A DNA stretch of 64,000 nucleotides from an uncultured Candidatus Saccharibacteria bacterium (lineage in GTDB: Bacteria > Patescibacteriota > Saccharimonadia > Saccharimonadales > Saccharimonadaceae). The position numbers and the translations under genes are program-made. The stretch covers positions 62,001 through 126,000 of the forward strand of contig CAMVRN010000001.1 of assembly GCA_947169915.1 (NCBI GenBank), read 5' to 3'. Under the pieces are notes generated by a model. It was not told the origin of the DNA, searched no databases, and was given only the letters and a program-made list of their open reading frames with translations. Below, piece after piece: positions 37,623 to 46,718 of this stretch (its first letter is position 1; every line of letters begins with the position of its first letter).

Positions 37623-38129
37623 ATGGAAAACGAACAACCAAAAGCTAAAGGTTCAAAAACTATGACTTACGCCATAATCGGTGTGCTTGCAGTTGCATTG
37701 ATTGGGGGCGGAATCTTTCTTTTGACCCGCAATAAAGGTGACAACAATGGTGGTAATAGTAGCGATGTTCCAGAAGTTGTTGAACCAACCGTTGTTACTG
37801 CGGCGGAGCTTAATGGCGAGAGGGCGGTTACGATTGCTTATGGAGATTATGAAGCGATGCAAACGCTTGCAAGTGACATCCAAAATGGTCGCATGACTGG
37901 CAAAATCGTCGAAATTGATGGTATTGTTAGCCACCCAGGTACAAGCTATTCTATTACCGAAGCAAGCGCTGATGGAACTACTAAAATTGGTACGGTTTTC
38001 AATATTAAGGACGGTTCGGCATATCCAGAGGATGGAAAGCGCGCCAGAGTCATTGCAAAAGTTGTTGAAGAAAGTGCTATGAATTTCCAGCTTGCAACGC
38101 TTAAAGACTTTGTTGAAGAAGTAAAATAA
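37623..38129 (+). CDS. Membrane-anchored small protein with OB-like extracytoplasmic domain
   Basis: 168 aa from the ATG at 37623, fixed by AGGAGG 5 nt upstream; a longer frame is rejected. One TM helix (about 17-37), an Asn/Gly-rich spacer, then about 100 residues with strand-loop patterns (GKIVEIDGIVSH, KIGTVFNIKDG, KRARVIAKVV) resembling a small OB-type barrel. Function unknown. Monocistronic, with its own terminator. Confidence 0.7.
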   Translation: MENEQPKAKGSKTMTYAIIGVLAVALIGGGIFLLTRNKGDNNGGNSSDVPEVVEPTVVTAAELNGERAVTIAYGDYEAMQTLASDIQNGRMTGKIVEIDGIVSHPGTSYSITEASADGTTKIGTVFNIKDGSAYPEDGKRARVIAKVVEESAMNFQLATLKDFVEEVK

Positions 38130-38149
38130 AATAACAAGCAGACTAAAAT

Positions 38150-38167
38150 CCAGCCCTTCGGGGCTGG
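38150..38167 (+). terminator. Intrinsic terminator of the 37623 gene
   Basis: CCAGCCC-TTCG-GGGCTGG stem-loop followed by TTTT on the plus strand. Confidence 0.85.
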
Positions 38168-38183
38168 TTTTCGATAAAAAAAG

Positions 38184-38201
38184 AAAGACCTAAAGGTCTT
38201 T
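38184..38201. terminator. Terminator of tRNA-Leu(GAG), possibly bidirectional
   Basis: AAAGACC / GGTCTTT stem with T runs on both sides. It lies just after the 3' end of tRNA-Leu on the minus strand. Confidence 0.7.
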
Positions 38202-38211
38202 ATTTTTTTCT

Positions 38212-38301
38212 TGGTGCGCCTGACTAGACTCGAACTAGCACAGCACTAAAATGGCCACTACCACCTCAAGGTAGCGTGTCTACCAATTCCACCACAGGCG
38301 C
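38212..38301 (-). tRNA. tRNA-Leu(GAG), CCA encoded
   Basis: Class II tRNA with a long variable arm. Acceptor GCGCCTG/CAGGCGC, anticodon loop TTGAGGT (anticodon GAG), T loop TTCGAGT, encoded CCA. Confidence 0.93.
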
Positions 38302-38361
38302 ATAATCTGTTAAAGATACCTTTTGATATTATATCACACTTATTGAGATTTTTGCAAGGAA

Positions 38362-40089
38362 TTACGGGGTGCGGTTCTTCGTAATTTTCTCGACACCCCA
38401 GAAGCGAACATCCACAAAGCGGTCAGTTGAGACAACGAGCGAGTTATCTTCAGAAAATGGTTTTACGTTTTTGTCAAAGTAGTAGCTTAGGTTAACTTGA
38501 TATAAGCCGATTGCAGGCGCGTCTTCAATCCATCTAGAGACGAATGATTCGTATTTTTGAGTACGAGCATCTTCATCTACCGTTTCCCTTGCAGAAATAA
38601 TCAAATCGTCCGCAACCGAGTTGCTGTAGTTGGAGAGGTTTAGCCCGGTTTGGCTTGCCTGTGAAGAATGATAATAGACGAGAAGGTCTGGATTGGCGCC
38701 GAGTTCAACCTCGTATATCAACATGTCGTAATTGCGGTTCGCAATGATGTTAACTAAGAAGTCTTGCCCTGGGTCCTCAACGACACGAACTACTTCAAAT
38801 CCAAGGTTCTCAAGTTGCTCTGCGACGTCTTCTAGGATGATTGGGAAATATCCTGTAGAAATTGTAGCAAGACGGACGGTCTTTTTGTCGATACCGGCGA
38901 CCGTATCTTTTGCAAGGGCAATGTTCTTCGCTGGAAGTTCCGGCCATTCGTCGAGATTGATTTGGCTCTTAAGTATTGGGTAATCGAGCGGGTGCTCATC
39001 ACCTATAAGCGAACGAATTTCCGAGACATCTATCCCTGCTTGGACAGCTTTGCGGACGTCACGATTTTTGAATATTCCACTCTTTGAGTTCATAAATAGG
39101 TACACACCAGAGTTGATGGCGGTTTGTTTTTCGTAGAGATTCTTTGATGCAATTTCTTCTGAATCGGTCGGCAATAGTTCAGCCGTGGCAGAAACTGCAC
39201 CTTTCTTGATTGCATTTTTGATGTCTTCAGTCGTTAGGTAGGCGTGGACGACAAAACTGTTGATTTTTGGAACCCCTTTGTAATAGTTCTCGTTCGCAAC
39301 AAGATAGACGATAGACTCGCCACTAGTGCCAATAGACTGTTGTGCGTTATAGCTAAATGGACCTGACGAAATCGGATTAGTGCTGAAACTCGACTCGAGC
39401 AAAGTCATAGAATCGGCACCGTCTAGGGCATGCTTTGGAAGAATTGGAAAATCCAAGGCTGTATTAAATTCGGCGTAAATGGCTGGTAAATCAAAGACGA
39501 TTTCATTTTTTTCGTTAACACTAACTTTCACGTTGTAAAGATTTGAATAGTATGAAGAAACTTGACCGAGGCCACTGATTAGGTTGGCCGTAAAGACTAC
39601 GTCTTCTGCTGTGATTGGCTCTCCGTCGGACCATTTTAATCCGTCGCGGAGTTTCACGGTCCATGTTCTCGCTGAAGAATCTGATTTCACATATTCCGCC
39701 AAAACATTCCCGACGTGCCCAGAAGAATCGGCGGCGGTTAGGCCTAGGAACATTAATTTCGATAAGGTTTTTTCACTGTTCGTTGTGGCAAAGAGCGGAT
39801 TCAATGAGCTGACTTTTCCGAGAGTGGCTTCGGTGTAGGTACCTCCGTTCGTAAAGCCGGTCGTAGAGTATGAATCGTTAAACCAAAAGCTCTGGGTTAA
39901 AGCGAGCATGAATAGAGCGAAAACGAGAAGTCCCCATTCTAGAACGAATAGACGGACGTCGCTGATGTGCGAAAGACGTCGTACAACATTCTTTTTAATG
40001 TGAGCTTCGCTAGAAATAACTGCGTCTTCAGAAAGACGAGAAAACTTCCTTAATGCTTTTTGCCCACTCTTTTTAGAAAATAGTTTCAT
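38362..40089 (-). CDS. Oligopeptide-binding-protein-like (SBP family 5) membrane-anchored protein
   Basis: 575 aa. A basic cytoplasmic N-terminus of about 45 residues and one TM helix (about 52-72) are followed by a solute-binding-protein fold of the OppA/DppA family: TWTVKLRDGLKWSDGEPITAEDVVF is the family signature, and AVQAGIDVSEI and later blocks follow. It is anchored by a TM helix rather than a lipobox. No permease or ATPase genes are next to it, so it either works with a distant Opp system or has another role. It directly follows secG (1 nt gap). Confidence 0.85.
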   Translation of the reverse strand: MKLFSKKSGQKALRKFSRLSEDAVISSEAHIKKNVVRRLSHISDVRLFVLEWGLLVFALFMLALTQSFWFNDSYSTTGFTNGGTYTEATLGKVSSLNPLFATTNSEKTLSKLMFLGLTAADSSGHVGNVLAEYVKSDSSARTWTVKLRDGLKWSDGEPITAEDVVFTANLISGLGQVSSYYSNLYNVKVSVNEKNEIVFDLPAIYAEFNTALDFPILPKHALDGADSMTLLESSFSTNPISSGPFSYNAQQSIGTSGESIVYLVANENYYKGVPKINSFVVHAYLTTEDIKNAIKKGAVSATAELLPTDSEEIASKNLYEKQTAINSGVYLFMNSKSGIFKNRDVRKAVQAGIDVSEIRSLIGDEHPLDYPILKSQINLDEWPELPAKNIALAKDTVAGIDKKTVRLATISTGYFPIILEDVAEQLENLGFEVVRVVEDPGQDFLVNIIANRNYDMLIYEVELGANPDLLVYYHSSQASQTGLNLSNYSNSVADDLIISARETVDEDARTQKYESFVSRWIEDAPAIGLYQVNLSYYFDKNVKPFSEDNSLVVSTDRFVDVRFWGVEKITKNRTP

Positions 40090-40090
40090 G

Positions 40091-40318
40091 TTATGCTGGA
40101 ATTAATAATAGCCCCATAATCGACATGACAAAGATAACCGCAAAAATAATGGTGGCGTTAAAGAGAGATTTATCGATGCCGCGCCTAGTAGTGTATAATT
40201 CGCCGGTTCCACCCAAGCCAGCGCCAAGAGATGCTCCGCGTTGTTGAAGTAGGATAAGTAAGACAACTAGAACTGCCGAAACAATAATTGAGATTTGAAA
40301 AATGGAAACTAGATTCAT
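40091..40318 (-). CDS. secG: Preprotein translocase subunit SecG
   Basis: 75 aa, two TM helices (about 5-23 and 53-72) joined by the conserved loop LLQQRGASLGAGLGG, the SecG signature. It assists SecYEG protein export. Confidence 0.92.
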   Translation of the reverse strand: MNLVSIFQISIIVSAVLVVLLILLQQRGASLGAGLGGTGELYTTRRGIDKSLFNATIIFAVIFVMSIMGLLLIPA

Positions 40319-40360
40319 GATGATTCTATTATAAGAGATTCGGACCGAGTTTTCAAGGAT

Positions 40361-41647
40361 TTAATTATTTCCAAGCTGTCGCTTGCGTTTCAGAAGGGTG
40401 TGGTATGTGATAGCAAAGCGATGCGCCTCTTCATCTATGCGCGCAATTAGGCGAGAAATGTGCGAGTCTTTAGATAGCTCAATAGTTTGGAACCCTTGGC
40501 TAGTAGGAACGACGATTTTGACGATGGCCGATTTTGAATGGTCGCCGGATTTGTCACGGCCAATAACCGGAATAGTAGCGCTGTCTTTTACTGCTTGGAG
40601 TAAGGGGAGCACACTCGCAACTTGAAGCTCGCCACCGTCTAAGATTATTAAATCTGGGTACTTCCAAGAAGGGTGTTTTAGGCGCCTTGTTATAACTTCT
40701 TGAAGACTAGCAGTGTCGTTATTTTGTTGCTTTTTAAGCTTGAATTTACGATATTCCGAGCGGTCAGACACGCCATTCGTGAATACAACCATCGAGGCAA
40801 CAACATCTTGGCCCGATTGATGAGATATATCGTATCCTTCGATTCGGCGAGGTGGTTCTGGAAGATGCAACATTTTCTGAAGTTGGAGCAGAGCTTGGTC
40901 GGATGATATGTCTAAGAATTCCTTGTCCGAGAAAACAATTCTCTTTTTCAATCCTTTGAGCCCAAAGAGTTCGTTTCGGAGTTCTGCTGCTCGCTCGTAA
41001 TTCCCCTTTTTCGCCTCCTCTTTCATCTCATGTTCTAGGTCCTTCAATAGTTTCTGACGGTCCCCTTCGAGGTAGCGAATTAGGTTGTTGAGGATTTTAT
41101 GGTAATCCTTTGGTGTCATCTTGCCGATTTCAATTCCTGGCGTGAGTCCTAGATCGGTATCGAGTGTCTTTTTCCCGCTATATGGTTTGTCATAGAATGG
41201 GAAAATTTTTCTTAGAATACGAAGTGCTGTCGCGATAGTGTTTTTCGCATAGAACGGACCAATATAACGAGCGTCATCGCCAAGGTTATTGCGAGTCATT
41301 GAGACATCAGGGACTTCCGCTTTCGTGTTAATGCGGACAAAACAAACATTCTTATCGTCCCGAAGAAGGATATTCCATTTTGGCATATAACGCTTTATCA
41401 TTTCACTTTCAAGAAACAGCGCATCCATTTCGGTATCTACAACAATCCAGTCGGTCATATAGATTTCTTCAACAAGTGCAGCTGTTTTTGGGTCGCGGTC
41501 CTTTGGGTTTTGAAAATATTGACGGACGCGGTTTTTTAAAACGGCTGCTTTTCCGACGTAGATTATTTCGCCAGCCTTGTTTTTATGAAAGTAAACGCCA
41601 GGAGCTGACGGGAGAGTTTTTAGCTTTTGCTTTAACGCATCGTTCAT
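40361..41647 (-). CDS. uvrC: Excinuclease ABC subunit C, short form lacking the C-terminal HhH domain
   Basis: 428 aa against about 600 in typical UvrC. The N-terminal GIY-YIG nuclease (PGVYFHKNKAGEIIYVGKA), the UVR motif contacting UvrB (about 200-235) and the RNase-H-like nuclease domain (GYDISHQSGQDVVASMVVF, ILDGGELQV, DEEAHRFAITYH) are present. The protein stops straight after the last motif, so the tandem helix-hairpin-helix DNA-binding domain is absent. A TATAAT box lies 7 nt before the ATG. Confidence 0.93.
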   Translation of the reverse strand: MNDALKQKLKTLPSAPGVYFHKNKAGEIIYVGKAAVLKNRVRQYFQNPKDRDPKTAALVEEIYMTDWIVVDTEMDALFLESEMIKRYMPKWNILLRDDKNVCFVRINTKAEVPDVSMTRNNLGDDARYIGPFYAKNTIATALRILRKIFPFYDKPYSGKKTLDTDLGLTPGIEIGKMTPKDYHKILNNLIRYLEGDRQKLLKDLEHEMKEEAKKGNYERAAELRNELFGLKGLKKRIVFSDKEFLDISSDQALLQLQKMLHLPEPPRRIEGYDISHQSGQDVVASMVVFTNGVSDRSEYRKFKLKKQQNNDTASLQEVITRRLKHPSWKYPDLIILDGGELQVASVLPLLQAVKDSATIPVIGRDKSGDHSKSAIVKIVVPTSQGFQTIELSKDSHISRLIARIDEEAHRFAITYHTLLKRKRQLGNN

Positions 41648-41668
41648 TAACTATATTATATACTATTT

Positions 41669-42190
41669 CTAATCTTCATCGGCTTTTAGAGAGTTATGAT
41701 ACTCAGAAATAAGTTCGCTCAAAGACTTATATTCTTCAGGAGCCTCAATAAGTCTGCTGAAGCGTTCCAACGAGTAGTTTTGTGATAAACCAAAGATTCT
41801 TTTGAGCTCCGCAATGCTTTCGTCGTCTACCTCGACGTACGATTCGCTTAGTCTAGCGGCAAGAGTAACTTTACATTCGATTTCGTAGAGTTCATCTTTT
41901 GACAAGTATTCGGCAATGTTTTGATATTCCTCTTCTGGGACGCCAAGTTTCTTGAGTTTTGCTTCGGTTTGGCTTTCTATCAAGTCTAGAAAACCGCTGA
42001 ATAGAAAATAATTAGCTTCTTCTAGTGGAACATCGACGCCAACGTTTGTCTCGACTGATGATGGGCGGTCATTTACGGAGGTTGGGAGACGGTCTAGAAT
42101 GAGGATTATCAAAATAACAACAAGTACCGCTAGGGTGATTCGTAGCGGGCGGAGTCGTTTGGATTTTTCCGGATTCATTTTCTCTGTCAC
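41669..42190 (-). CDS. Single-TM protein with SurA-like helical domain, unknown
   Basis: 173 aa. A basic tail, a TM helix (about 16-32), then a helical extracytoplasmic domain (FDLIESQTEAKLKKLGVPEEEYQNIAEYLSKDE). The pattern is helical and charged, but no family is recognised. The GTG start at 42190 is supported by TATAAT exactly 7 nt upstream, matching the leaderless rule; an ATG four codons later is the alternative. Confidence 0.6.
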   Translation of the reverse strand: MTEKMNPEKSKRLRPLRITLAVLVVILIILILDRLPTSVNDRPSSVETNVGVDVPLEEANYFLFSGFLDLIESQTEAKLKKLGVPEEEYQNIAEYLSKDELYEIECKVTLAARLSESYVEVDDESIAELKRIFGLSQNYSLERFSRLIEAPEEYKSLSELISEYHNSLKADED

Positions 42191-42241
42191 TCAGGTCATT
42201 ATATCATAGTTTTAGCCCTACAAACTTTGGCGATAGTTTGG

Positions 42242-42247
42242 TATAAT
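42242..42247 (+). promoter_or_regulatory. Extended -10 box of eno, leaderless type
   Basis: TGG-TATAAT ending 7 nt before the ATG at 42255. An ATG at 42249 is only 1 nt from the box and cannot be the start. Confidence 0.6.
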
Positions 42248-42254
42248 AATGCTT

Positions 42255-43535
42255 ATGAATAATTTTACAATTTCTAATATAAAAGCGAGGCAGATTCTAG
42301 ATTCACGCGGTAATCCAACAGTTGAGGCGGATGTGTTTTTGGAATCTGGACAGGCGGGTAGGGCGGCCGTGCCGTCTGGCGCGTCGACTGGGTCAGGAGA
42401 AGCACTTGAGCTTCGCGACAATGACTCGAAATTCTACGGCGGAAAGAGCGTCTTAAAAGCCGTCTGGAATGTTAATTCTAAAATCAAAGATGTACTCGTC
42501 GGAAATAGTGCCGAACAGGCAGTCGTTGACCAAATCATGTTGGACCTTGATGGAACCGCAGATAAGTCTCATCTCGGTGCAAATGCAATTTTAGCCGTTT
42601 CCCTCGCGACCGCAAAGGCGGTTGCGCGTGCAAAGAAGCTCCCGTTTTACGCCTACGTCGCGGAGCTTGCTGGAACGATGGACGAAATGTCTTTACCTCT
42701 ACCAATGATGAACGTCATGAACGGTGGTGAGCATGCGGATTGGGCGACCGATTTTCAGGAATACATGATTATTCCAAAAGGCGCAGAAAATATCGCCGAT
42801 GCCGTTCGAATGGGCGCAGAAGTGTTCCATGCTTTGAAAGCCGTGCTCAAAGAGCGCGATTATCCTGTTACCGTTGGTGACGAAGGTGGATATGCGCCAA
42901 AGGTCCGCGATGGAAACAACGAGCCTCTCGAGTGTATTAAACTTGCTATCGAGCGTGCTGGATACAAACCTGAAAAGGATATCGCGATGGCGATGGATAT
43001 CGCAAGTTCCGAATTTTTCGACAAAGACCATTATGTATTGAAGACGAATGGCGAGTGGAAGTCCGCCGATGATTTAACGAACTGGTATTCATGGATTATT
43101 GAGAACTATCCAGTAGTTTCAATCGAAGACGGTCTAGCCGAAAATGACTGGGAGGGATGGAAGATGATGACTTCTCGGCTTGGCGATAAAATCCAGCTTG
43201 TCGGTGATGACTTATTCGTGACAAATACAAAGCTTCTTAAAAAAGGCATAGATGAAAAAGCTGGTAACTCCATCTTGATTAAACCAAACCAAATTGGTTC
43301 GTTGTCTGAAACAATTAATGCAGTAATGATGGCAAAGAAAGCTGGGTTCCGTACAATCATCTCTCACCGTTCTGGTGAGACTGAGGACGTTTCCATCTCT
43401 CATATCGCAGTTGGGCTTGGAGCTGGCCAGATTAAAACTGGTTCTCTTTCTCGAAGCGAGCGCATCGCAAAGTACAATGAGCTCATTCGTATTGCCGAGG
43501 CGAACTCTCGACTTGGGCTTGCAAAACCATTCTAG
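42255..43535 (+). CDS. eno: Enolase
   Basis: 426 aa from the ATG at 42255. It converts 2-phosphoglycerate to phosphoenolpyruvate. The N-terminal [11 protein letters not shown] and [15 protein letters not shown], the catalytic Glu in GDEGGYAP, Mg-binding acids in MDIAS and [11 protein letters not shown], the catalytic Lys in [10 protein letters not shown], and SHRSGETED are all present. It is monocistronic, with a leaderless promoter and a strong terminator, consistent with retained lower glycolysis. Confidence 0.97.
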   Translation: MNNFTISNIKARQILDSRGNPTVEADVFLESGQAGRAAVPSGASTGSGEALELRDNDSKFYGGKSVLKAVWNVNSKIKDVLVGNSAEQAVVDQIMLDLDGTADKSHLGANAILAVSLATAKAVARAKKLPFYAYVAELAGTMDEMSLPLPMMNVMNGGEHADWATDFQEYMIIPKGAENIADAVRMGAEVFHALKAVLKERDYPVTVGDEGGYAPKVRDGNNEPLECIKLAIERAGYKPEKDIAMAMDIASSEFFDKDHYVLKTNGEWKSADDLTNWYSWIIENYPVVSIEDGLAENDWEGWKMMTSRLGDKIQLVGDDLFVTNTKLLKKGIDEKAGNSILIKPNQIGSLSETINAVMMAKKAGFRTIISHRSGETEDVSISHIAVGLGAGQIKTGSLSRSERIAKYNELIRIAEANSRLGLAKPF

Positions 43536-43540
43536 AAAAA

Positions 43541-43560
43541 AATACCCCCGAGGGGGTATT
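43541..43560. terminator. Bidirectional terminator between eno and ligA
   Basis: AATACCCC / GGGGTATT stem flanked by A and T runs, between the convergent ends of eno (plus) and ligA (minus). Confidence 0.85.
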
Positions 43561-43564
43561 TTTT

Positions 43565-45571
43565 TTATTCGCCGATTAGCCTTAGGAATTCTTGCTCATT
43601 TATAGTCGGAATACCAAGTTTCTTGGCTTTTTCGACCTTGCTGTTTCCCGGTTTTTCTCCGAGAATAAGTGCCGTGGTTGTTTTTGTGACTGAGCTTGTT
43701 ACGGTTGCTCCGAGCGAGCGGAGTTTATCTTCGGCCTCCTCGCGACCAAATTTTTCTAGAGTTCCGGAAATTATGTAGCTTTTGCCTGCAAGAGGAGCAG
43801 AAGAAAGGTCATTAAAGGTTGGTTTTAGACCTAGCTCTTTTAATTCTGAGAGCATAGCGAGATTATCCTCGTCGGCGAAATATGCTAGGATGCTCTCCGC
43901 AACGACTTCGCCAATATCTGGAATCTCTAGGAGCTCATCCTTTTCAGCATTCTGTAGTTTTTCTAGTGATCCAAATTTGTTTGCAAGAAGAGTAGCGGTT
44001 TGTGTACCCACATGACGAATTCCGAGGGCGGTGATAACTTTGTTCAAATCGGCAGTCTTTGATTTCTCGAGGTTAAAAATTAGTTTTTCTGCGGAAAGGT
44101 CTGCGAATCGTTCGAGCGAAGTAAGTTGAGATTTTTTGAGGCGGTATAGGTCGGCGATAGATTTTACTAAGCCTGACTCAACAAGGAGTGCGACATTCTT
44201 TTCTCCTAGACCTTCGATGTTGAGTGCGGGTTTCGACGCATAATATTCGATGCTTCGCTTTAGAATAAAGTCGGACGTTTCCCCTTTGACGCGGTAGACA
44301 ACTTCACCCGCTGGTCGCTCGAAACTAAGTTCTGGGTATTGTGTTTTTAAAGCCTTTTCATAATCGAATGGCTCGGTATCGCTTGGACGAAGGGTGGTCA
44401 AAACTTCTTTGACCTGAGGGATAATGTCGCCCGCCTTATAAACAATGACTGTATCTCCGATACGGATATCAAGGCGTTTGATTTCGTCTGCATTATGAAG
44501 CGTTGCGTGTCGAACAATACTTCCGGCTATTTCGACTGGGTCAAAAATAGCGACTGGCGTAGCAGCGCCAGTGCGCCCAATCGTGATTACGATATCTCGA
44601 ACTCTAGTTGTCGATTCTTCGGCTGGGAACTTAAACGCGACAGCACCACGCGGAGTTTTACCGATGATGCCTAGCTTATCGTAGATTTCTCGGTCGTTGA
44701 TTTTAATAACCATACCGTCTGTATTAAACAGCAATCGTTTTCTGTATTCATCGAGACTGCGAATATATTTCAGCATCTCTGGAAGTTGCTCGCGAGAGAA
44801 CACTTTATCTTCGTTTGAAGTGCGAAAACCTAGGGAGCGGATTTTTTCGTACGCCTCATGATGAGTCGGAAGATTTGGCTTGACCAAATCATAGGCAATA
44901 AACTTGAGGTTTCTGCTCGCCGCGACTTTCGGGTCGAGCTGGCGAATTGTTCCAGCCGCGAGGTTGCGCGGGTTGGCAAATTCTTTTTCGCCCATTTTTC
45001 TCTGATGCTCTTGTATTTCTTCAAAATCTTTTTTAAAAAGAATAATTTCTCCGCGAACTTCGACTTCGCCTGGTTCCGAGATTCTGAGTGGGATGTTTTG
45101 AATAGTACGCACGTTCATGGTAACATCTTCGCCGACAAGACCGTCTCCGCGAGTAACCGCCTGAACGAATAAGCCGTCTTTGTATTTCAAAGCACACGCA
45201 AGACCGTCCATTTTTATGTCAGTGAAAAATTCCTTAATTCTCCCGCCTGGGATGAGTTTTTCGTTGCGTGTAATCCAATCCTTAATTTCCTCTTCCGAGA
45301 AGACATCGGCGAGCGAAATCATGCGCTTTTCGTGAGTTACTTTCACAAACTTATCGAGCGGCTTGCCTGCGACGCGTTGCGTCGGGCTATCGGGAGTGAT
45401 TAATTCTGGATACATTTCCTCAAGTTGGGAAAGTTCGTGCTTAAGTGAATCCGCTGCGGACTCCGACATGATAGATTTGTCTAGTACGTGGTAGTTGTAG
45501 CGGTATTCGTTGATTAATTCTCGAAGTTTTTCGATTCGAGTAATTGCTTCCTCTTTACTTATCTTCTTCAT
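43565..45571 (-). CDS. ligA: NAD-dependent DNA ligase LigA without the zinc-finger cysteines
   Basis: 668 aa, full family length. The Ia domain (YHVLDKSIMSE), adenylation Lys120 (TDIKMDG), OB fold, helix-hairpin-helix region (NIEGLGEKNVALL, KFGSLEKLQNAEKDELLEIPDIG) and C-terminal BRCT domain (about 590-668) are present. The zinc-finger segment that normally holds four cysteines (residues about 411-435 here, reading YPELSFERP and YRVKGETSDF) contains none; the only Cys I see is Cys126. It overlaps the upstream membrane-protein gene by 17 nt. Confidence 0.95.
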   Translation of the reverse strand: MKKISKEEAITRIEKLRELINEYRYNYHVLDKSIMSESAADSLKHELSQLEEMYPELITPDSPTQRVAGKPLDKFVKVTHEKRMISLADVFSEEEIKDWITRNEKLIPGGRIKEFFTDIKMDGLACALKYKDGLFVQAVTRGDGLVGEDVTMNVRTIQNIPLRISEPGEVEVRGEIILFKKDFEEIQEHQRKMGEKEFANPRNLAAGTIRQLDPKVAASRNLKFIAYDLVKPNLPTHHEAYEKIRSLGFRTSNEDKVFSREQLPEMLKYIRSLDEYRKRLLFNTDGMVIKINDREIYDKLGIIGKTPRGAVAFKFPAEESTTRVRDIVITIGRTGAATPVAIFDPVEIAGSIVRHATLHNADEIKRLDIRIGDTVIVYKAGDIIPQVKEVLTTLRPSDTEPFDYEKALKTQYPELSFERPAGEVVYRVKGETSDFILKRSIEYYASKPALNIEGLGEKNVALLVESGLVKSIADLYRLKKSQLTSLERFADLSAEKLIFNLEKSKTADLNKVITALGIRHVGTQTATLLANKFGSLEKLQNAEKDELLEIPDIGEVVAESILAYFADEDNLAMLSELKELGLKPTFNDLSSAPLAGKSYIISGTLEKFGREEAEDKLRSLGATVTSSVTKTTTALILGEKPGNSKVEKAKKLGIPTINEQEFLRLIGE

Positions 45572-46718
45572 AGTCTAGGAGCCTCCGGTAGTATAGATAT
45601 AGATATGCGGTTATATAAACAAACGAGAAGCTTGTCATGAAGAGCAAGAAGAACGGAACTACTGGCCAACCTTGAAGCCAGTCAACCACGCCTTTGAGCC
45701 ATAGGTCAATGGTGATTATTGGCAACATAACAATAACCCAGACGAGCGCAAGCACCAGTAAAAGAAAGACGAGGCGGATAATAAAGCGGATGCGACGTCC
45801 GGCCATGATGTCGCTGGCGGTTTTCATGGCAGTCATAGGATAAAGGCCCGGGGCACTTACAGCAATGAGTGCAATGAGCGTGGAAGAGATAAGATATCCA
45901 GAAAGAAGTGATAAGAGCGCTGCGAAGATAAAATAGACTAAGGCATAGAATGGCGTCGATAAGAAGTCAGTTTGAACCGCAGCAGAATAAGTAAAGATGA
46001 CGATAAGGAGAGGGATAATTTGAATAAAACCAATTATGAAGACAACGAATGTTGAAATGAGCGGGGTTAACGCATTATAGAATCCATCGCGGAGTTTGAC
46101 CTTTTTGTTTGCTAGGCGATGGCGCAAAAGATAGATTGTAACAAGCCAAATTAACAGGAAGATAATAACTGCAAAAATAGTTTGCGCTTCGCCAAGCCCG
46201 CCAGAAAGTCCGCCCGTTGTGACGGTGGAGATGAGAAGAAGGCCTGCTTTTGCAAAGTTCCCTATTTCCCCGCCAGCAACCTGTGCTTCTTGGTCTTCAA
46301 GAATCTTTTGGAACTGAACATACGTATTTTCGTTCATGATACCAACGAGCACGATATCAAAGATAACAGCAAAAAGAATTAGTGGAAGGAATAATTTCCA
46401 GTTTTTAAAGAGAATCGAAAAAGTGTCGCCGGCATGATGCAGAAGACCTGGTACGGAAAGTTTACGCGCGTAGTCTTCGCGATAACTGCGTTTGAAACTT
46501 TGGTGCAAACGAACACGCGCTCGTTTTCTGGTCCACATTTTTTCTCGGGCTTTTCGATAGCTTTCTAAAAATGCAGTCTTAAATACACCTGCTTTTTTCT
46601 CTTTTTTTGTTGTAGATTTTTTTTCTACAATTTTTCTTGCGGGAGTCTTTTTCGATTCAGGCTTTTTTATTGTTTTGGGTTTTCTGACTGTTTTGGATTT
46701 AGAACTTGAACTTGGCAT
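45555..46718 (-). CDS. Multi-pass membrane protein with very basic N-terminus, unknown
   Basis: 387 aa. About 85 residues of Lys/Arg/Ser-rich cytoplasmic sequence precede roughly six TM helices (starting LFLPLILFAVIFDIVLVGI near 111). The TM part resembles the DUF975 or glycerophosphodiesterase-membrane-domain kind of integral protein, but no motif decides. It overlaps htpX (20 nt) and ligA (17 nt), forming a lemA-htpX-this-ligA run. Confidence 0.7.
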   Translation of the reverse strand: MPSSSSKSKTVRKPKTIKKPESKKTPARKIVEKKSTTKKEKKAGVFKTAFLESYRKAREKMWTRKRARVRLHQSFKRSYREDYARKLSVPGLLHHAGDTFSILFKNWKLFLPLILFAVIFDIVLVGIMNENTYVQFQKILEDQEAQVAGGEIGNFAKAGLLLISTVTTGGLSGGLGEAQTIFAVIIFLLIWLVTIYLLRHRLANKKVKLRDGFYNALTPLISTFVVFIIGFIQIIPLLIVIFTYSAAVQTDFLSTPFYALVYFIFAALLSLLSGYLISSTLIALIAVSAPGLYPMTAMKTASDIMAGRRIRFIIRLVFLLLVLALVWVIVMLPIITIDLWLKGVVDWLQGWPVVPFFLLFMTSFSFVYITAYLYLYYRRLLDYEEDK

